In this document: positions 23,455 to 32,019 of the stretch, one piece after another
Layout of the letters: every line of letters starts with the position of its first letter
How positions within the stretch are numbered: the stretch's first letter is position 1
Origin: an uncultured Cryomorphaceae bacterium
GTDB taxonomy: Bacteria; Bacteroidota; Bacteroidia; Flavobacteriales; Schleiferiaceae
Assembly: GCA_937120475.1 (NCBI GenBank)
Contig: CAKZJV010000007.1
Coordinates: 1,442,068-1,506,067 of the forward strand
DNA length: 64,000 bases
Direction: 5' to 3'
Program-made: the position numbers and the translations under genes
The notes under the pieces: model-generated
The model's input: the letters and a program-made list of their open reading frames with translations, nothing else
Told to the model about the DNA's origin: nothing
The model's database searches: none

Positions 23455-25443
23455 ATGAAAAAAGTAGCTACAGCTCTAGCTTTGGCCATGGGATTCTCTA
23501 TGCTCGGCCAAAAGCTTGAAACAAATCCTAATGCGCTGAACAAAAGCGCAGTACCCGCTAAGGCCGATCCTTATCTGGATGAAGATTACCCGGGAGCACA
23601 AAAAAGTACTCCTACACCCAAAGGCAAAAGTTCCGCAGCGGTATTGTGGAGTGAAGACTTTGGTTCTGGTTTTAGCAGCCCCAACGGTAATTGGGTGGCC
23701 AGTGGAATGAACTCCAACCTGGTAATGTATGATAGTAATGGCCCGGACAGTCTTTTACAATTCAACTGGGGACCACTGCCATCACCTACCGCCAGTAATG
23801 GTTTTGCCATTTTTGACTTTTATGCCCGCATCCCGGATGTAAATGGTTTTGCCACCTCTCCTGCGGAAGGATTATTGACCTCTCCGACTATCAATTTGAA
23901 TAGTCCTGATGTTTTCCTCTCGCTCCACCAGCAGATATTTCACTGCTGTAACCTCAATTTGGAAGTTTTTATAGAGGTAAGTACCGATGGCGGGGCTACC
24001 TGGCCAGCAGCCAATCGTTTCAAAACCAATATTGTAGATAGAAATGCTCGCCACTGGGACCTGGGCCTGGGTTATTACTTTGAGTATGACCTTTCCGGTA
24101 TTCTTTCCGGCAACCCCACCAATAACGTGAAAATCCGTTTTAATTGGACTTCAACCTCACCGGATGCCAACGGGCAATATTCAAACAACTATTTCTGGAT
24201 GATCGATGATATCGAGATTAGTGACCTGCCCCGCCATAAGGTGAAGTTTACCGATTTTGGTGGTGCTCCCGCTCATGACTTTATCGTTGATGGTGATGGG
24301 GCGAACACCAAAACCGGGGTAATTTGCCTGGATGAGGCTTTACCTATTTCCTTTGATTCCAACGTTTTTAATTTCGGAACTGACGATCAAACGGGCGTGG
24401 ACCTGCAAGTGCAGATCTATGATGCCAGTGGAAACCTTGCCGGTACTGTGCAGTCCAGCAGTAATTCAACCCTGTTGAAAGGAGATACCCTGGATTTTAA
24501 CTCCCTAACCACCAGTGCATGGACTCCTACTGCAACCGGCAACTATACCTTTGTGTATAGTGTTATTTCCGATTCTATACCCGTAAGCCTTAATGCAGAA
24601 GTAGTACGCGATTCCTTTCCCCTGGTGGTGACAGACAGTGTGACTTCTATTGATTTCAGCACTTTTGGCAACTCAGTAGGAACCTCTGAATTAGGTAATG
24701 ACGGCAGTGCGCTGGCGGTTCGTTATCACTTAGCTGTTCCCAGTTTTGGAAACACTATGGTAGAAATCCCTGACCTGATTATTGACTATTCCACAGCTAC
24801 TGTAGCCGGAGGCGATATTCAGATAGAGGTTTACGATACAACGGGCTTCGATTTCCAGAATGGATTTGGAGGACCAGCCCTGGTTTCTAAAGCTTTTACC
24901 CTGGGAACACCAGAAGACAATGGAGCGGTAGTGAGCTACGACCTCTCAATCAATGGTACACCGTTAATGGTTAACCCCGGTTCTTATTACTTTGTGGTGT
25001 ATATGTTCTCCAACCAGGGCAATAACCGGGTTGCAATAGCCAATGACCAAACTTTCCCGAGTACGGGTACCAGTGCCGTTATGTTTGATATTGGCGATGC
25101 CCGCTGGTACGTTGGTTACAATGACTCCAAAACGTTCAATGCTCCCTTTATTAAGGTAAAGAAGAATCCTAATACTATTGGACTTGAAGAGGTAGTACGC
25201 ACGGATTATATGAACATTTATCCCAACCCAAGCGATGGGCACCTGGCCATAGAAATGGAGCAGGGAGGAACCTTTAAGTTGGATCTGGTAAATACGGCCG
25301 GTCAGGTAGTGGACTCTCGCCCTGCAACAGCCAACGGAGGTGAAAAAATAGATTTGAACTACACTAACGTAGCTCCCGGAACCTATTTCCTGAAAGTGGA
25401 AGGCAAAAATTATCACAGAACCGCAAGGATTGTGATCCAATAA
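23455..25443 (+). CDS. Secreted multi-domain protein with T9SS type A sorting domain
   Basis: A 662-residue exported protein. It has a signal peptide (KKVATALALAMGFSMLGQ), then a jelly-roll-like region at about residues 60-260 (LWSEDFGSGFSSPNGNWVAS; LHQQIFHCCNLNLEVFIEVS) resembling MAM/concanavalin-type modules. Two beta-sandwich segments of unknown family follow (about 265-580). The last 80 residues are a T9SS type A sorting domain (MNIYPNPSDGHLAIEME ... APGTYFLKVEG). The last domain marks it for passage through the outer membrane by T9SS and attachment or release at the surface. No catalytic motif is recognised; a structural or adhesive role is possible but not shown. Confidence 0.85.
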   Translation: MKKVATALALAMGFSMLGQKLETNPNALNKSAVPAKADPYLDEDYPGAQKSTPTPKGKSSAAVLWSEDFGSGFSSPNGNWVASGMNSNLVMYDSNGPDSLLQFNWGPLPSPTASNGFAIFDFYARIPDVNGFATSPAEGLLTSPTINLNSPDVFLSLHQQIFHCCNLNLEVFIEVSTDGGATWPAANRFKTNIVDRNARHWDLGLGYYFEYDLSGILSGNPTNNVKIRFNWTSTSPDANGQYSNNYFWMIDDIEISDLPRHKVKFTDFGGAPAHDFIVDGDGANTKTGVICLDEALPISFDSNVFNFGTDDQTGVDLQVQIYDASGNLAGTVQSSSNSTLLKGDTLDFNSLTTSAWTPTATGNYTFVYSVISDSIPVSLNAEVVRDSFPLVVTDSVTSIDFSTFGNSVGTSELGNDGSALAVRYHLAVPSFGNTMVEIPDLIIDYSTATVAGGDIQIEVYDTTGFDFQNGFGGPALVSKAFTLGTPEDNGAVVSYDLSINGTPLMVNPGSYYFVVYMFSNQGNNRVAIANDQTFPSTGTSAVMFDIGDARWYVGYNDSKTFNAPFIKVKKNPNTIGLEEVVRTDYMNIYPNPSDGHLAIEMEQGGTFKLDLVNTAGQVVDSRPATANGGEKIDLNYTNVAPGTYFLKVEGKNYHRTARIVIQ

Positions 25444-25464
25444 TATTTGGTTTTGGTTAATCGC

Positions 25465-25500
25465 AAGAGACCTCCCCATTTGAGGGAGGCCTCTTTATTT
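25465..25500. terminator. Bidirectional terminator between convergent genes
   Basis: AAGAG-CCTCCC pairs with GGGAGG-CTCTT around the loop CATTTGA; T-rich sequence follows on the plus strand (TTTATTTTTT). The stop codon of the minus-strand acetyltransferase lies in the distal arm, so the hairpin mainly serves the T9SS cargo gene. Confidence 0.7.
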
Positions 25501-26055
25501 TTTATGATGAGGGTTGATTTTGTAAAACTGCAAAAGATCGTAATACCGGCCTTCGTAAAAATGCACATCGTGAAAACGGGCTTCCAGTTCAAACCCCAAC
25601 TTTCTTACAATGGCTTGCGAGGCCAGGTTCTGTGGCAATACTTGAGCGATCAGCCTGTGCAGGTTCACCTCATCAAACATAAATTCCATTACGCAGCGGG
25701 CGGCTTCGGTGCCCAGTCCCCGTCCCCAGAATTCTTTCATAAGGGAGTACCCCAACTCGCCCCGGTGGCTGCCGTGATCAATTTCTTTCACCGTCATTAG
25801 TGCCACATAGGTTTGAGACGCCTTCAGAAAAGCCGCCCACTGAACGGCCTGCCCAAGCTCTCTGGCCTCTTCAAACCTGGCCCACCAGTTTTCCTGCTTT
25901 TCAGGTGTATCGTGCGCTGGCATGAGCATTCCGTCCCGGATTTCACGGTCCGCCATAACTTGCATTACCAGGTTGAAATGCGATCTCTCTAACGGGTACA
26001 AAACCATGCGCTCCGTTTCCAGAACCGTTGGTTGAGACAAAACCTTAAGATTCAT
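25495..26055 (-). CDS. GNAT acetyltransferase (RimJ/RimL type)
   Basis: A 186-residue GNAT protein of the RimJ/RimL group (Acetyltransf_3). RMVLYPLERSHFNLVMQVMA opens the fold; the acetyl-CoA pyrophosphate loop is seen as LMKEFWGRGLGTEAARCVME near residues 105-124, and HRLIAQVLPQNLASQAIVRK gives the typical end of motif A/B. It probably acetylates an amino group of a protein N-terminus or small molecule; the substrate is unknown. The gene lies 60 bases downstream of the acyl-CoA dehydrogenase gene on the same strand and could be read from the same message. Confidence 0.83.
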   Translation of the reverse strand: MNLKVLSQPTVLETERMVLYPLERSHFNLVMQVMADREIRDGMLMPAHDTPEKQENWWARFEEARELGQAVQWAAFLKASQTYVALMTVKEIDHGSHRGELGYSLMKEFWGRGLGTEAARCVMEFMFDEVNLHRLIAQVLPQNLASQAIVRKLGFELEARFHDVHFYEGRYYDLLQFYKINPHHKK

Positions 26056-26114
26056 GTCTTAATGATTTTAGTTTTAGGGTATCCCGAATTTTCCCGCTGG
26101 CCTTTACCCGCTTT

Positions 26115-27923
26115 TTAGGAAAAGGGATACTTATTGGCATCGATTACCCGGGCCGCAATTTTTCTACGGATTTGGGTTACGTTGATCGGGTTTTGAACTT
26201 TGGTAAAACGTTTCAGCCCCATGAGCAGCATACGCTGCTCGTCTCCTTCAGCAAAACTGTAAATGGCTTCCCTGCCAAAACGCCCCACGTTTTCGGTGGC
26301 ACGGTACAGGAACAGGCGGGCCATTTCAATTTCGGTTACCGCTGATTCCTCGCCATTTCGTTTAGCCAGTTTTTCGGCCCGTAGAATGCCACTTTCTGCA
26401 GCATATACTTCAATAATCATATTGGCCGCTGCCATCAACAATTCCTGTTGGTCTTCAATTTCCATGGCATATTTTTCCACCGCCTTACCGGCTACCATCA
26501 AAATGGACTTTTTAAGCTTGCCTAAAATTTCTTTTTCCTCGGCAAAAAGGGTGGAGTAATCCGGGGTATCAAAAGAGGGAATTTCCATCAGTTCCCCGGC
26601 AATTTTCATGGCGGGCGACATGAGGTCTAACTCTCCTTTCAACGCTTTTTTCAAAAGCATTCCTACGCTATGCATCCGGTTAATCTCATTGGTACCTTCG
26701 TAAATACGCGCTATGCGTACATCGCGATAGGCGGCTTCCATGGGAGCATCAGCACTGTAACCCATACCTCCGTAAATCTGTACACCTTCATCGGCTACGT
26801 AGCTGCCTACTTCAGAAGCAAATACTTTCATAATAGCGCATTCTATGGCGTACTCTTCTACTCCTTTGAGCTTGGATTCACTCATACTTTCCCCTTGTTC
26901 CTTCAAGCGGTTAATGTGGTTTTCGATATCCTGCCCGGCCCGGTAGGTAGCGCTCTCGGCCACCCAGGTTAGTGTAGCCATTTCAGCCAACTTTTGCTGG
27001 ATAGCACCAAAAGAGGTGAGTTTTTGCCCAAACTGCTTCCGCTCGTTCGCATATTGTACCGAATGAGTCAACACTCTGCGGGCTGCTTCCAAGGTGGCTA
27101 CCGCCAGTTTTATCCTGCCGTAGTTCAGGGCGTTCATGGCGATTTTAAAACCACCGTTGCGCTGCCCCAATAAATTTTCAACCGGCACCATACAGTCGTT
27201 GAAAAATACCTGGCGCGTAGAGGATGCACGGATACCGAGTTTATTTTCCTCTTCACCGAAGCTGATACCTTCATACGAGCGTTCCACAATAAAACCGGTG
27301 AGGTACTTATCGTCTTCAATACGCGCAAAAACAATGAAGAGATCCGCAAAACCTGCATTGGATATCCAAATCTTCTGACCGTTGATTTTGTAGTGCTTAC
27401 CATCTTCGGTAAGCTCGGCCCTGGACTTGCCGGAGTTGGCATCAGAACCAGCACCTGGTTCAGTAAGGCAATACGCACCCATCCACTCACCCGTAGCTAA
27501 TTTGGGTAAGTACTTTTTCTTTTGCTCTTCAGTACCGTATAGTGAAACAGGCAGGGTACCAATGCCGGTATGGGCACCATAGGCCGTAGAAAGAGAGCCT
27601 GAAACCCCTGAAATGCGATCACAAACCAACATGGAGGTATTGAAGTCCATGCCCAATCCGCCATACTCCTCAGCTACCGAAATGCCCAGTAAGCCCAGCT
27701 CACCGGCTTTTTTCATTAATTCGAGGGTAAAATCGTAGTCCTTTTTTTCAAAACGTTCACGGTGGGGAACCACTTCTTTTTCGATGAACTCGGTAGTGGC
27801 ATTGGCCATCATTTGTTGTTCTTCAGAAAAATCCTCGGGAACAAACATTTCATCGCTGGAGATATCACGGATCAAAAATTCGCCTCCTTTAAGATACGCC
27901 TGCTTTTCAGTGGTAGTGGACAT
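26115..27923 (-). CDS. Acyl-CoA dehydrogenase (long form)
   Basis: A 602-residue flavin enzyme, longer than the 380-residue short-chain type, with an extra C-terminal helical domain (about 440-600) as in very-long-chain dehydrogenases. Signatures are YCLTEPGAGSDANSGKSRAE near residues 152-171, KIWISNAGFADLFIVFARI, and RIYEGTNEINRMHS near 405-418, where the Glu of YEGT is the catalytic base. It makes the first oxidation of beta-oxidation, acyl-CoA to trans-2-enoyl-CoA, passing electrons to an electron-transfer flavoprotein. It stands apart from the other beta-oxidation genes at 32898-36952 but shares a near-identical palindrome in its promoter region, so it is probably in the same regulon. Confidence 0.93.
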   Translation of the reverse strand: MSTTTEKQAYLKGGEFLIRDISSDEMFVPEDFSEEQQMMANATTEFIEKEVVPHRERFEKKDYDFTLELMKKAGELGLLGISVAEEYGGLGMDFNTSMLVCDRISGVSGSLSTAYGAHTGIGTLPVSLYGTEEQKKKYLPKLATGEWMGAYCLTEPGAGSDANSGKSRAELTEDGKHYKINGQKIWISNAGFADLFIVFARIEDDKYLTGFIVERSYEGISFGEEENKLGIRASSTRQVFFNDCMVPVENLLGQRNGGFKIAMNALNYGRIKLAVATLEAARRVLTHSVQYANERKQFGQKLTSFGAIQQKLAEMATLTWVAESATYRAGQDIENHINRLKEQGESMSESKLKGVEEYAIECAIMKVFASEVGSYVADEGVQIYGGMGYSADAPMEAAYRDVRIARIYEGTNEINRMHSVGMLLKKALKGELDLMSPAMKIAGELMEIPSFDTPDYSTLFAEEKEILGKLKKSILMVAGKAVEKYAMEIEDQQELLMAAANMIIEVYAAESGILRAEKLAKRNGEESAVTEIEMARLFLYRATENVGRFGREAIYSFAEGDEQRMLLMGLKRFTKVQNPINVTQIRRKIAARVIDANKYPFS

Positions 27924-27981
27924 GAGTGCTAAGTGTTTTTACGTTTATAATTAGAAAGAGTTATCGCTAAAATGGTTCGCC

Positions 27982-27989
27982 CTAAATTA
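27982..27989 (-). promoter_or_regulatory. Candidate -7 box TAATTTAG for acyl-CoA dehydrogenase
   Basis: Read on the minus strand this is TAATTTAG, one mismatch from TAnnTTTG. Its distance to the upstream palindrome (7 bases) is identical to that in the marR promoter, which is the main support for the call. Confidence 0.4.
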
Positions 27990-27996
27990 CAAATTT

Positions 27997-28016
27997 TTAT
28001 TATGCACGCATAATAA
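27997..28016. promoter_or_regulatory. Predicted MarR operator upstream of acyl-CoA dehydrogenase
   Basis: TTATTATGCACGCATAATAA is a palindrome with nine of ten base pairs matching. The core TATGCRCGCATA is shared with the element at 36993-37012 in front of marR. It lies 74 bases upstream of the start codon and would cover the -33 region of the candidate promoter. The protein bound is inferred, not shown. Confidence 0.65.
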
Positions 28017-28052
28017 AGCCGTAAAATTTATCGCACTTTTTAAATGGTCCAA

Positions 28053-29375
28053 CTACCAATTACAGGAAAGACCAACCTGTAAAAGGGGAGTAGCTTTGGA
28101 AGACCTATTCCAGGCTGTAGGTGTTTGATCGAGTATAGTGTAGCGCAAACCCGGACGGGCTATGACCGACCATGAGGGATTAAGGCGATACAATAAGGCT
28201 GGTCTCAAGGCCAGGTCTAAACGAAGGCCATTATTCTGTTCAACACCCTGGTCACTCATACCGTTGTAGGTGAGCAAGCCGCTAATTACCCCGGCACTCA
28301 GGTCAAAACTCCAGCGACCGCTGTACCAACGGTAACCGGCCATAACCGGAATTTCAAGGTAACGTAGATTGGTGCGCTGCACTCCAGTTATTTGACGATA
28401 GGTAAGGGTAGTATCGTAATGGGTGCTGATTACCGTATCAATCTCGTAATGTCCTTGAAACGGTCCATCGATAATCCAATTAGAATCCACCCTTTGCACC
28501 GGCACTTCCGTAAAATCCATTTGCGGCACACTATCGTTGTATTCACCCAGGTGCGCGTTGATATGTACCCCGGTTTGCAGGAAAAAGTTCTGGTTTAGGA
28601 ATTCCACTTCCACGCCCAATCCAAATTCATAAGAGCCGGAGGTATTGTGAAAACCGTAGGTGGCCAGCATGGCTACGGAGTTGAGTTTAAAACCGGTGGC
28701 CGGATCAATTATAGAAGCTTCTTCTTCGGATTCCAGCAATTTCAGGCTTGGTTGCAGATCATTGGATAGGTTGTGCCAGTTCCTGTTCAATAGCTCAGTT
28801 TTAAGGCTTACCGTTTCCGTTTCTCTTTGGGCGGTATTATTGTTCAGGTAAGAGTCACCGGTTGGTTGCTGCCGTGCTGAGTTAAAAGAATTAGACAGGG
28901 AAGCGGTTAGCTGCCCGGAGGTTTCTTGCCCATTCTTTTCATTATTACTTACACTGTAAGTATTATCGTTATTGGCTATAACCGCTTCCTCGCTTTCGCT
29001 ATTTGCCACATCCTCAGCATCGGTTTCCTGCAAGTCAGCTTCATCTGAACCATTTATAGCCCGGTGGGCATCAAGGCCATTTTCATTTCCGGCCGGCTCC
29101 GGTGTATTCGGAATAATCGCCCGGCTTTCTTGTTGTACAGAAACGGGTGCTTCCGGCTCATCAGCCGGCACTAATGTCCACCAGGCCAGCCCTCCTAATA
29201 AAAGTAAACCAGCAATCAACACCATACCTTTAAAGAGGCCCCGCTTATACAGGGGCACCGGTAACAAAGACGGGTGCCTGGCGATGCGTCCCTTCATATC
29301 GTCCCAGTCTGATGGCTTCGGACGCATATCCCCACTTTCCAACCTGTCTTTAAGTTTTTTCCACTCTTCAGACAT
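28053..29375 (-). CDS. Membrane-anchored protein with C-terminal beta-barrel-like domain, partner of ECF sigma factor
   Basis: A 440-residue protein with an unusual layout. Residues 1-45 are charged and cytoplasm-like (EEWKKLKDRLESGDMRPKPS), residues about 47-67 form one transmembrane helix (KGMVLIAGLLLLGGLAWWTL), about 70-210 is an acidic, Asn/Ser-rich linker, and about 210-440 consists of alternating amphipathic strands (SYEFGLGVEVEFLNQNFFLQ; LRYLEIPVMAGYRW) ending in LLQVGLSCNW, as in small outer-membrane beta-barrels. The start ATG overlaps the sigma factor stop (TGATG), so the pair is coupled. By analogy with anti-sigma factors, the N-terminus may hold the sigma factor. The gene may span both membranes; this is inference. 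Confidence 0.7.
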   Translation of the reverse strand: MSEEWKKLKDRLESGDMRPKPSDWDDMKGRIARHPSLLPVPLYKRGLFKGMVLIAGLLLLGGLAWWTLVPADEPEAPVSVQQESRAIIPNTPEPAGNENGLDAHRAINGSDEADLQETDAEDVANSESEEAVIANNDNTYSVSNNEKNGQETSGQLTASLSNSFNSARQQPTGDSYLNNNTAQRETETVSLKTELLNRNWHNLSNDLQPSLKLLESEEEASIIDPATGFKLNSVAMLATYGFHNTSGSYEFGLGVEVEFLNQNFFLQTGVHINAHLGEYNDSVPQMDFTEVPVQRVDSNWIIDGPFQGHYEIDTVISTHYDTTLTYRQITGVQRTNLRYLEIPVMAGYRWYSGRWSFDLSAGVISGLLTYNGMSDQGVEQNNGLRLDLALRPALLYRLNPSWSVIARPGLRYTILDQTPTAWNRSSKATPLLQVGLSCNW

Positions 29376-29944
29376 CACACAACCTTTTTAATTTCCGTTT
29401 TTTTTTCAAGTCTCTCTCTTAACCTGGCCTTGGCCGATTGTAAATACCTTTTGGAGCTTCGCAGCGAGATATTCAAAAGGTCTGCTACCTCCTTATGACT
29501 ATAACCCTCCATTTCAAAGAGGTTGAACACCATCTTTTCATTTTCGGGAAGGCTATGCAGAAGATTGTCCACCTCATCCTGCTCCATCTTTTCAATAACT
29601 TCATTTTGGGAAACCGCATCACAATGACCCGAATAGGTGTACACGTCCACCTGAAGGTCTATAGTCTCCTTATAATCTTTGGATTTCCGATAATGGTCAA
29701 TTGCAGTACGTACCATAATTGTTGATATCCATGGGAAGAAGTCCCTCTTAAAATCATATTTGTGCAGGTTGAGAAGAACTTTTAAAAAGCCCTCGTTAAG
29801 CAGGGCCACTGCATCTTCACGGTTACGTTGAAATTTGACACAAGTAAGCATTAAACGTTCAAAGCACAGTTGATATAAATCATACTGCGCCCGCTGATCG
29901 TTCTTCAGACACTTTTTTAAAATTTTCTCTAGGTCTTTCTGCAT
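29375..29944 (-). CDS. ECF-type RNA polymerase sigma-70 factor
   Basis: A 189-residue ECF sigma factor with region 2 at about residues 20-90 (DLYQLCFERLMLTCVKFQRN; FPWISTIMVRTAIDHYRK) and region 4 at about 120-175 (LHSLPENEKMVFNLFEMEGY; SHKEVADLLNISLRSSKRYL), where the latter is the -35-binding helix-turn-helix. ATG 29944 is used; in-frame codons upstream add only seven residues. It is coupled to the membrane/beta-barrel gene by a one-base overlap (TGATG), the normal sigma/anti-sigma arrangement in Bacteroidota. It should direct RNA polymerase to a small envelope-related gene set. Confidence 0.92.
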   Translation of the reverse strand: MQKDLEKILKKCLKNDQRAQYDLYQLCFERLMLTCVKFQRNREDAVALLNEGFLKVLLNLHKYDFKRDFFPWISTIMVRTAIDHYRKSKDYKETIDLQVDVYTYSGHCDAVSQNEVIEKMEQDEVDNLLHSLPENEKMVFNLFEMEGYSHKEVADLLNISLRSSKRYLQSAKARLRERLEKKTEIKKVV

Positions 29945-30049
29945 ACAAATATGTACGAAGACCACTTACCACAGGGCAAGTGACCTCCATACATGATTTT
30001 TAAAAAAACAGATCTTCTGGGTTCTTCATTTTTATGTTTGTTTTCATTT

Positions 30050-31780
30050 TTACTGAACTACCAGCCGGACGGTTTTCGCGGCATCCTGCATGGCAGCTTT
30101 TACTATATAAACTCCAGGAGGGATATTCTCCAACCGGATGATCTGTTCACCATCTTCTTCTCCCTTCCACTCTCTTATTAATTGCCCGTTTATTTGGTAA
30201 AGCCCTATTTTATCGAGGAAATTATCGTTTTCATCCCAGCTAAGGATTACTTCATCTGAAGCCGGGTTGGGGTAAAGGGAGTACTCAGCCCTACCGTCTT
30301 CAAATTCGTCCACACTAATTCTGGCCGGGTCCATTACCTGGAAGGTGAGATGGGCCTGTTCAAAAATTACCGTATCGCAAAAGGTATGCACACAGTTGGT
30401 AACGCCATCGTTAAAGGTTATCGTAAGGCAAATTTCGTAGGTACCGGGATTGGAATAGCTGTGTACCGGGTAGGCATTAGTGGAGATACTACCGTCACCA
30501 AAATCCCATTCGTAGGAGTACTTATTACCTAATTTAGGGTTTCGCCAGAAGATGATATTGCCATTAAAAACAATGGAATTTACCGTGTCCAGGAAAAACC
30601 TGGCCTCACAGTTGGGGTCGGCATAAAAGGTTTTGCAGGTTTTGTTATCCGGCTGGCAGCCCAAGTCTATACAATAAGTGAAGTAGCCTGGCTCCACGGG
30701 TCTTTCGAATCCGGAAACACCATTCTGCCAATCGCCATCGGAAAACGTCCATAAAGGGGTGATAATCTGGGGGGCAAAACCTACCGACTCAAACTCAAAA
30801 CGGTAGAGGGACGAGTCATTATCTACCAGGGTATGCTTCAAAACCATATCGCAGGTATCGGCCGGACAGTTCAAAACAAATTTAAAAGTGGTACTGTCTG
30901 ACTCAGGTCCAAAGCTGGCTATTTCAAAATCCAAAACCTGATTTTCATTGCAGTCATATACATAAGCATATAAACTGGGGGTAGTACCTGGTATGAGCGA
31001 ATCGTGCACCCTGCCCTGGGCATCGGTGATAAATTTTTTCAAAGGAGTGGCCGATGCTCCGTAACCCCCACCTACATATACGGCATAATTGGAAAGTGGA
31101 TTTCCACCTTGATCGGTAACCTCGGCAAAAATATCCACATAGTGATTAATAGGATTAAGGGTTAGCAGGTTACAGGGGTTAGGTGAGGATAAGGGATAGC
31201 GGGTACTATCTTTAGTGCTCATACAAACCAACTGGTGCCATGATTTTGTGTTGGTAGCGTAAGGGCTTTTCAATAAACCCTGAACACAGCCCACGCCTTC
31301 AACCCAATGACCTCCGTTAGCACCTTTAAAGTGAATACGCTTACGAAGCTTGCCGCCTATCATTACATCATCTACCAGTTCTACTTCAAGGTTAACTGTG
31401 CTGGGTAGTCCGTTGCCGTGGTGATCTTCCAGGTAAACATTGCTGATTACCTGCCCGGCCGTAAGGCTGAAATCATATAACAGCTGCTCAAAATTGCTAT
31501 TGGGTGGCACAAAATATACTTTTTGTCCGGCAGGCCTTATAGCTCCCCGGTACGATTCACCACATACCTTCAACTTTTTGTAACGCTTACCGTAAATGGT
31601 AGTGTCTTCTTTGGTAAGGCATAAATTTTCAGCCTGGGCCAGTACGTATTGGTTGGTGGAATTCTGCTCAAAAATATTGTGGACGGTATTGATCCAGGTA
31701 GCATCAGACTCCGGAAAGGAAACCTGTGCCGAGAGCCATAAGCTCATTGCAAGTAAAAAGAGTGTGTAGAATATTTTCAT
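30050..31780 (-). CDS. Secreted PKD-domain protein with T9SS sorting domain
   Basis: A 576-residue exported protein. A signal peptide (KIFYTLFLLAMSLWLSAQ) is followed by a beta-rich, Cys-containing region (about 20-400), a PKD domain at about residues 405-475 (YSYEWDFGDGSISTNAYPVH; YSNPGTYEICLTI), and a C-terminal T9SS type A sorting domain (YSLYPNPASDEVILSWDEND ... PPGVYIVKAAM). PKD domains are extracellular beta-sandwich modules in surface proteins. The true function is unknown. The gene stands alone, upstream of the sigma factor gene on the same strand with 105 bases between. Confidence 0.85.
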   Translation of the reverse strand: MKIFYTLFLLAMSLWLSAQVSFPESDATWINTVHNIFEQNSTNQYVLAQAENLCLTKEDTTIYGKRYKKLKVCGESYRGAIRPAGQKVYFVPPNSNFEQLLYDFSLTAGQVISNVYLEDHHGNGLPSTVNLEVELVDDVMIGGKLRKRIHFKGANGGHWVEGVGCVQGLLKSPYATNTKSWHQLVCMSTKDSTRYPLSSPNPCNLLTLNPINHYVDIFAEVTDQGGNPLSNYAVYVGGGYGASATPLKKFITDAQGRVHDSLIPGTTPSLYAYVYDCNENQVLDFEIASFGPESDSTTFKFVLNCPADTCDMVLKHTLVDNDSSLYRFEFESVGFAPQIITPLWTFSDGDWQNGVSGFERPVEPGYFTYCIDLGCQPDNKTCKTFYADPNCEARFFLDTVNSIVFNGNIIFWRNPKLGNKYSYEWDFGDGSISTNAYPVHSYSNPGTYEICLTITFNDGVTNCVHTFCDTVIFEQAHLTFQVMDPARISVDEFEDGRAEYSLYPNPASDEVILSWDENDNFLDKIGLYQINGQLIREWKGEEDGEQIIRLENIPPGVYIVKAAMQDAAKTVRLVVQ

Positions 31781-31849
31781 ATATACCTGAGGTTTACCCC
31801 TTTCATCTTCTATTACGGGAATGTTGAGAACAAAGGGCCAATATTTCAG

Positions 31850-31884
31850 GAATAAAAATAAAAAAACAGCCCGAAGGCTGTTTT
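31850..31884 (-). terminator. Terminator after 38-codon ORF
   Basis: On the minus strand AAAACAGCC and GGCTGTTTT form a 9-bp stem with a stable TTCG tetraloop, followed by TTTATTTT. It lies 16 bases beyond the small ORF stop codon. Confidence 0.85.
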
Positions 31885-31899
31885 AAAGAGTTTTAGAGG

Positions 31900-32016
31900 T
31901 TAATACATTTCATTGTACAATTCCAGTATAAGTAACTGCAGGCTGTACTGGCCGTACCATTGAGCGTGAACCGAAACTTGCGGTTCATCATTATGGGAGT
32001 GATGCGCGAATTTCAT
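31900..32016 (-). CDS. Putative 38-residue protein downstream of CDP-alcohol transferase
   Basis: ATG at 32016 opens MKFAHHSHNDEPQVSVHAQW and the frame ends 38 codons later with EMY. It starts 3 bases after the stop of the CDP-alcohol phosphotransferase gene and is followed directly by a clear terminator, so the transcript of that gene contains it. It is His-rich at the N-terminus and has a short amphipathic stretch (YSLQLLILELY) that could lie on a membrane. No family is recognised. Translational coupling makes it credible, but a short ORF by chance cannot be excluded. Confidence 0.5.
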   Translation of the reverse strand: MKFAHHSHNDEPQVSVHAQWYGQYSLQLLILELYNEMY

Positions 32017-32019
32017 AGA

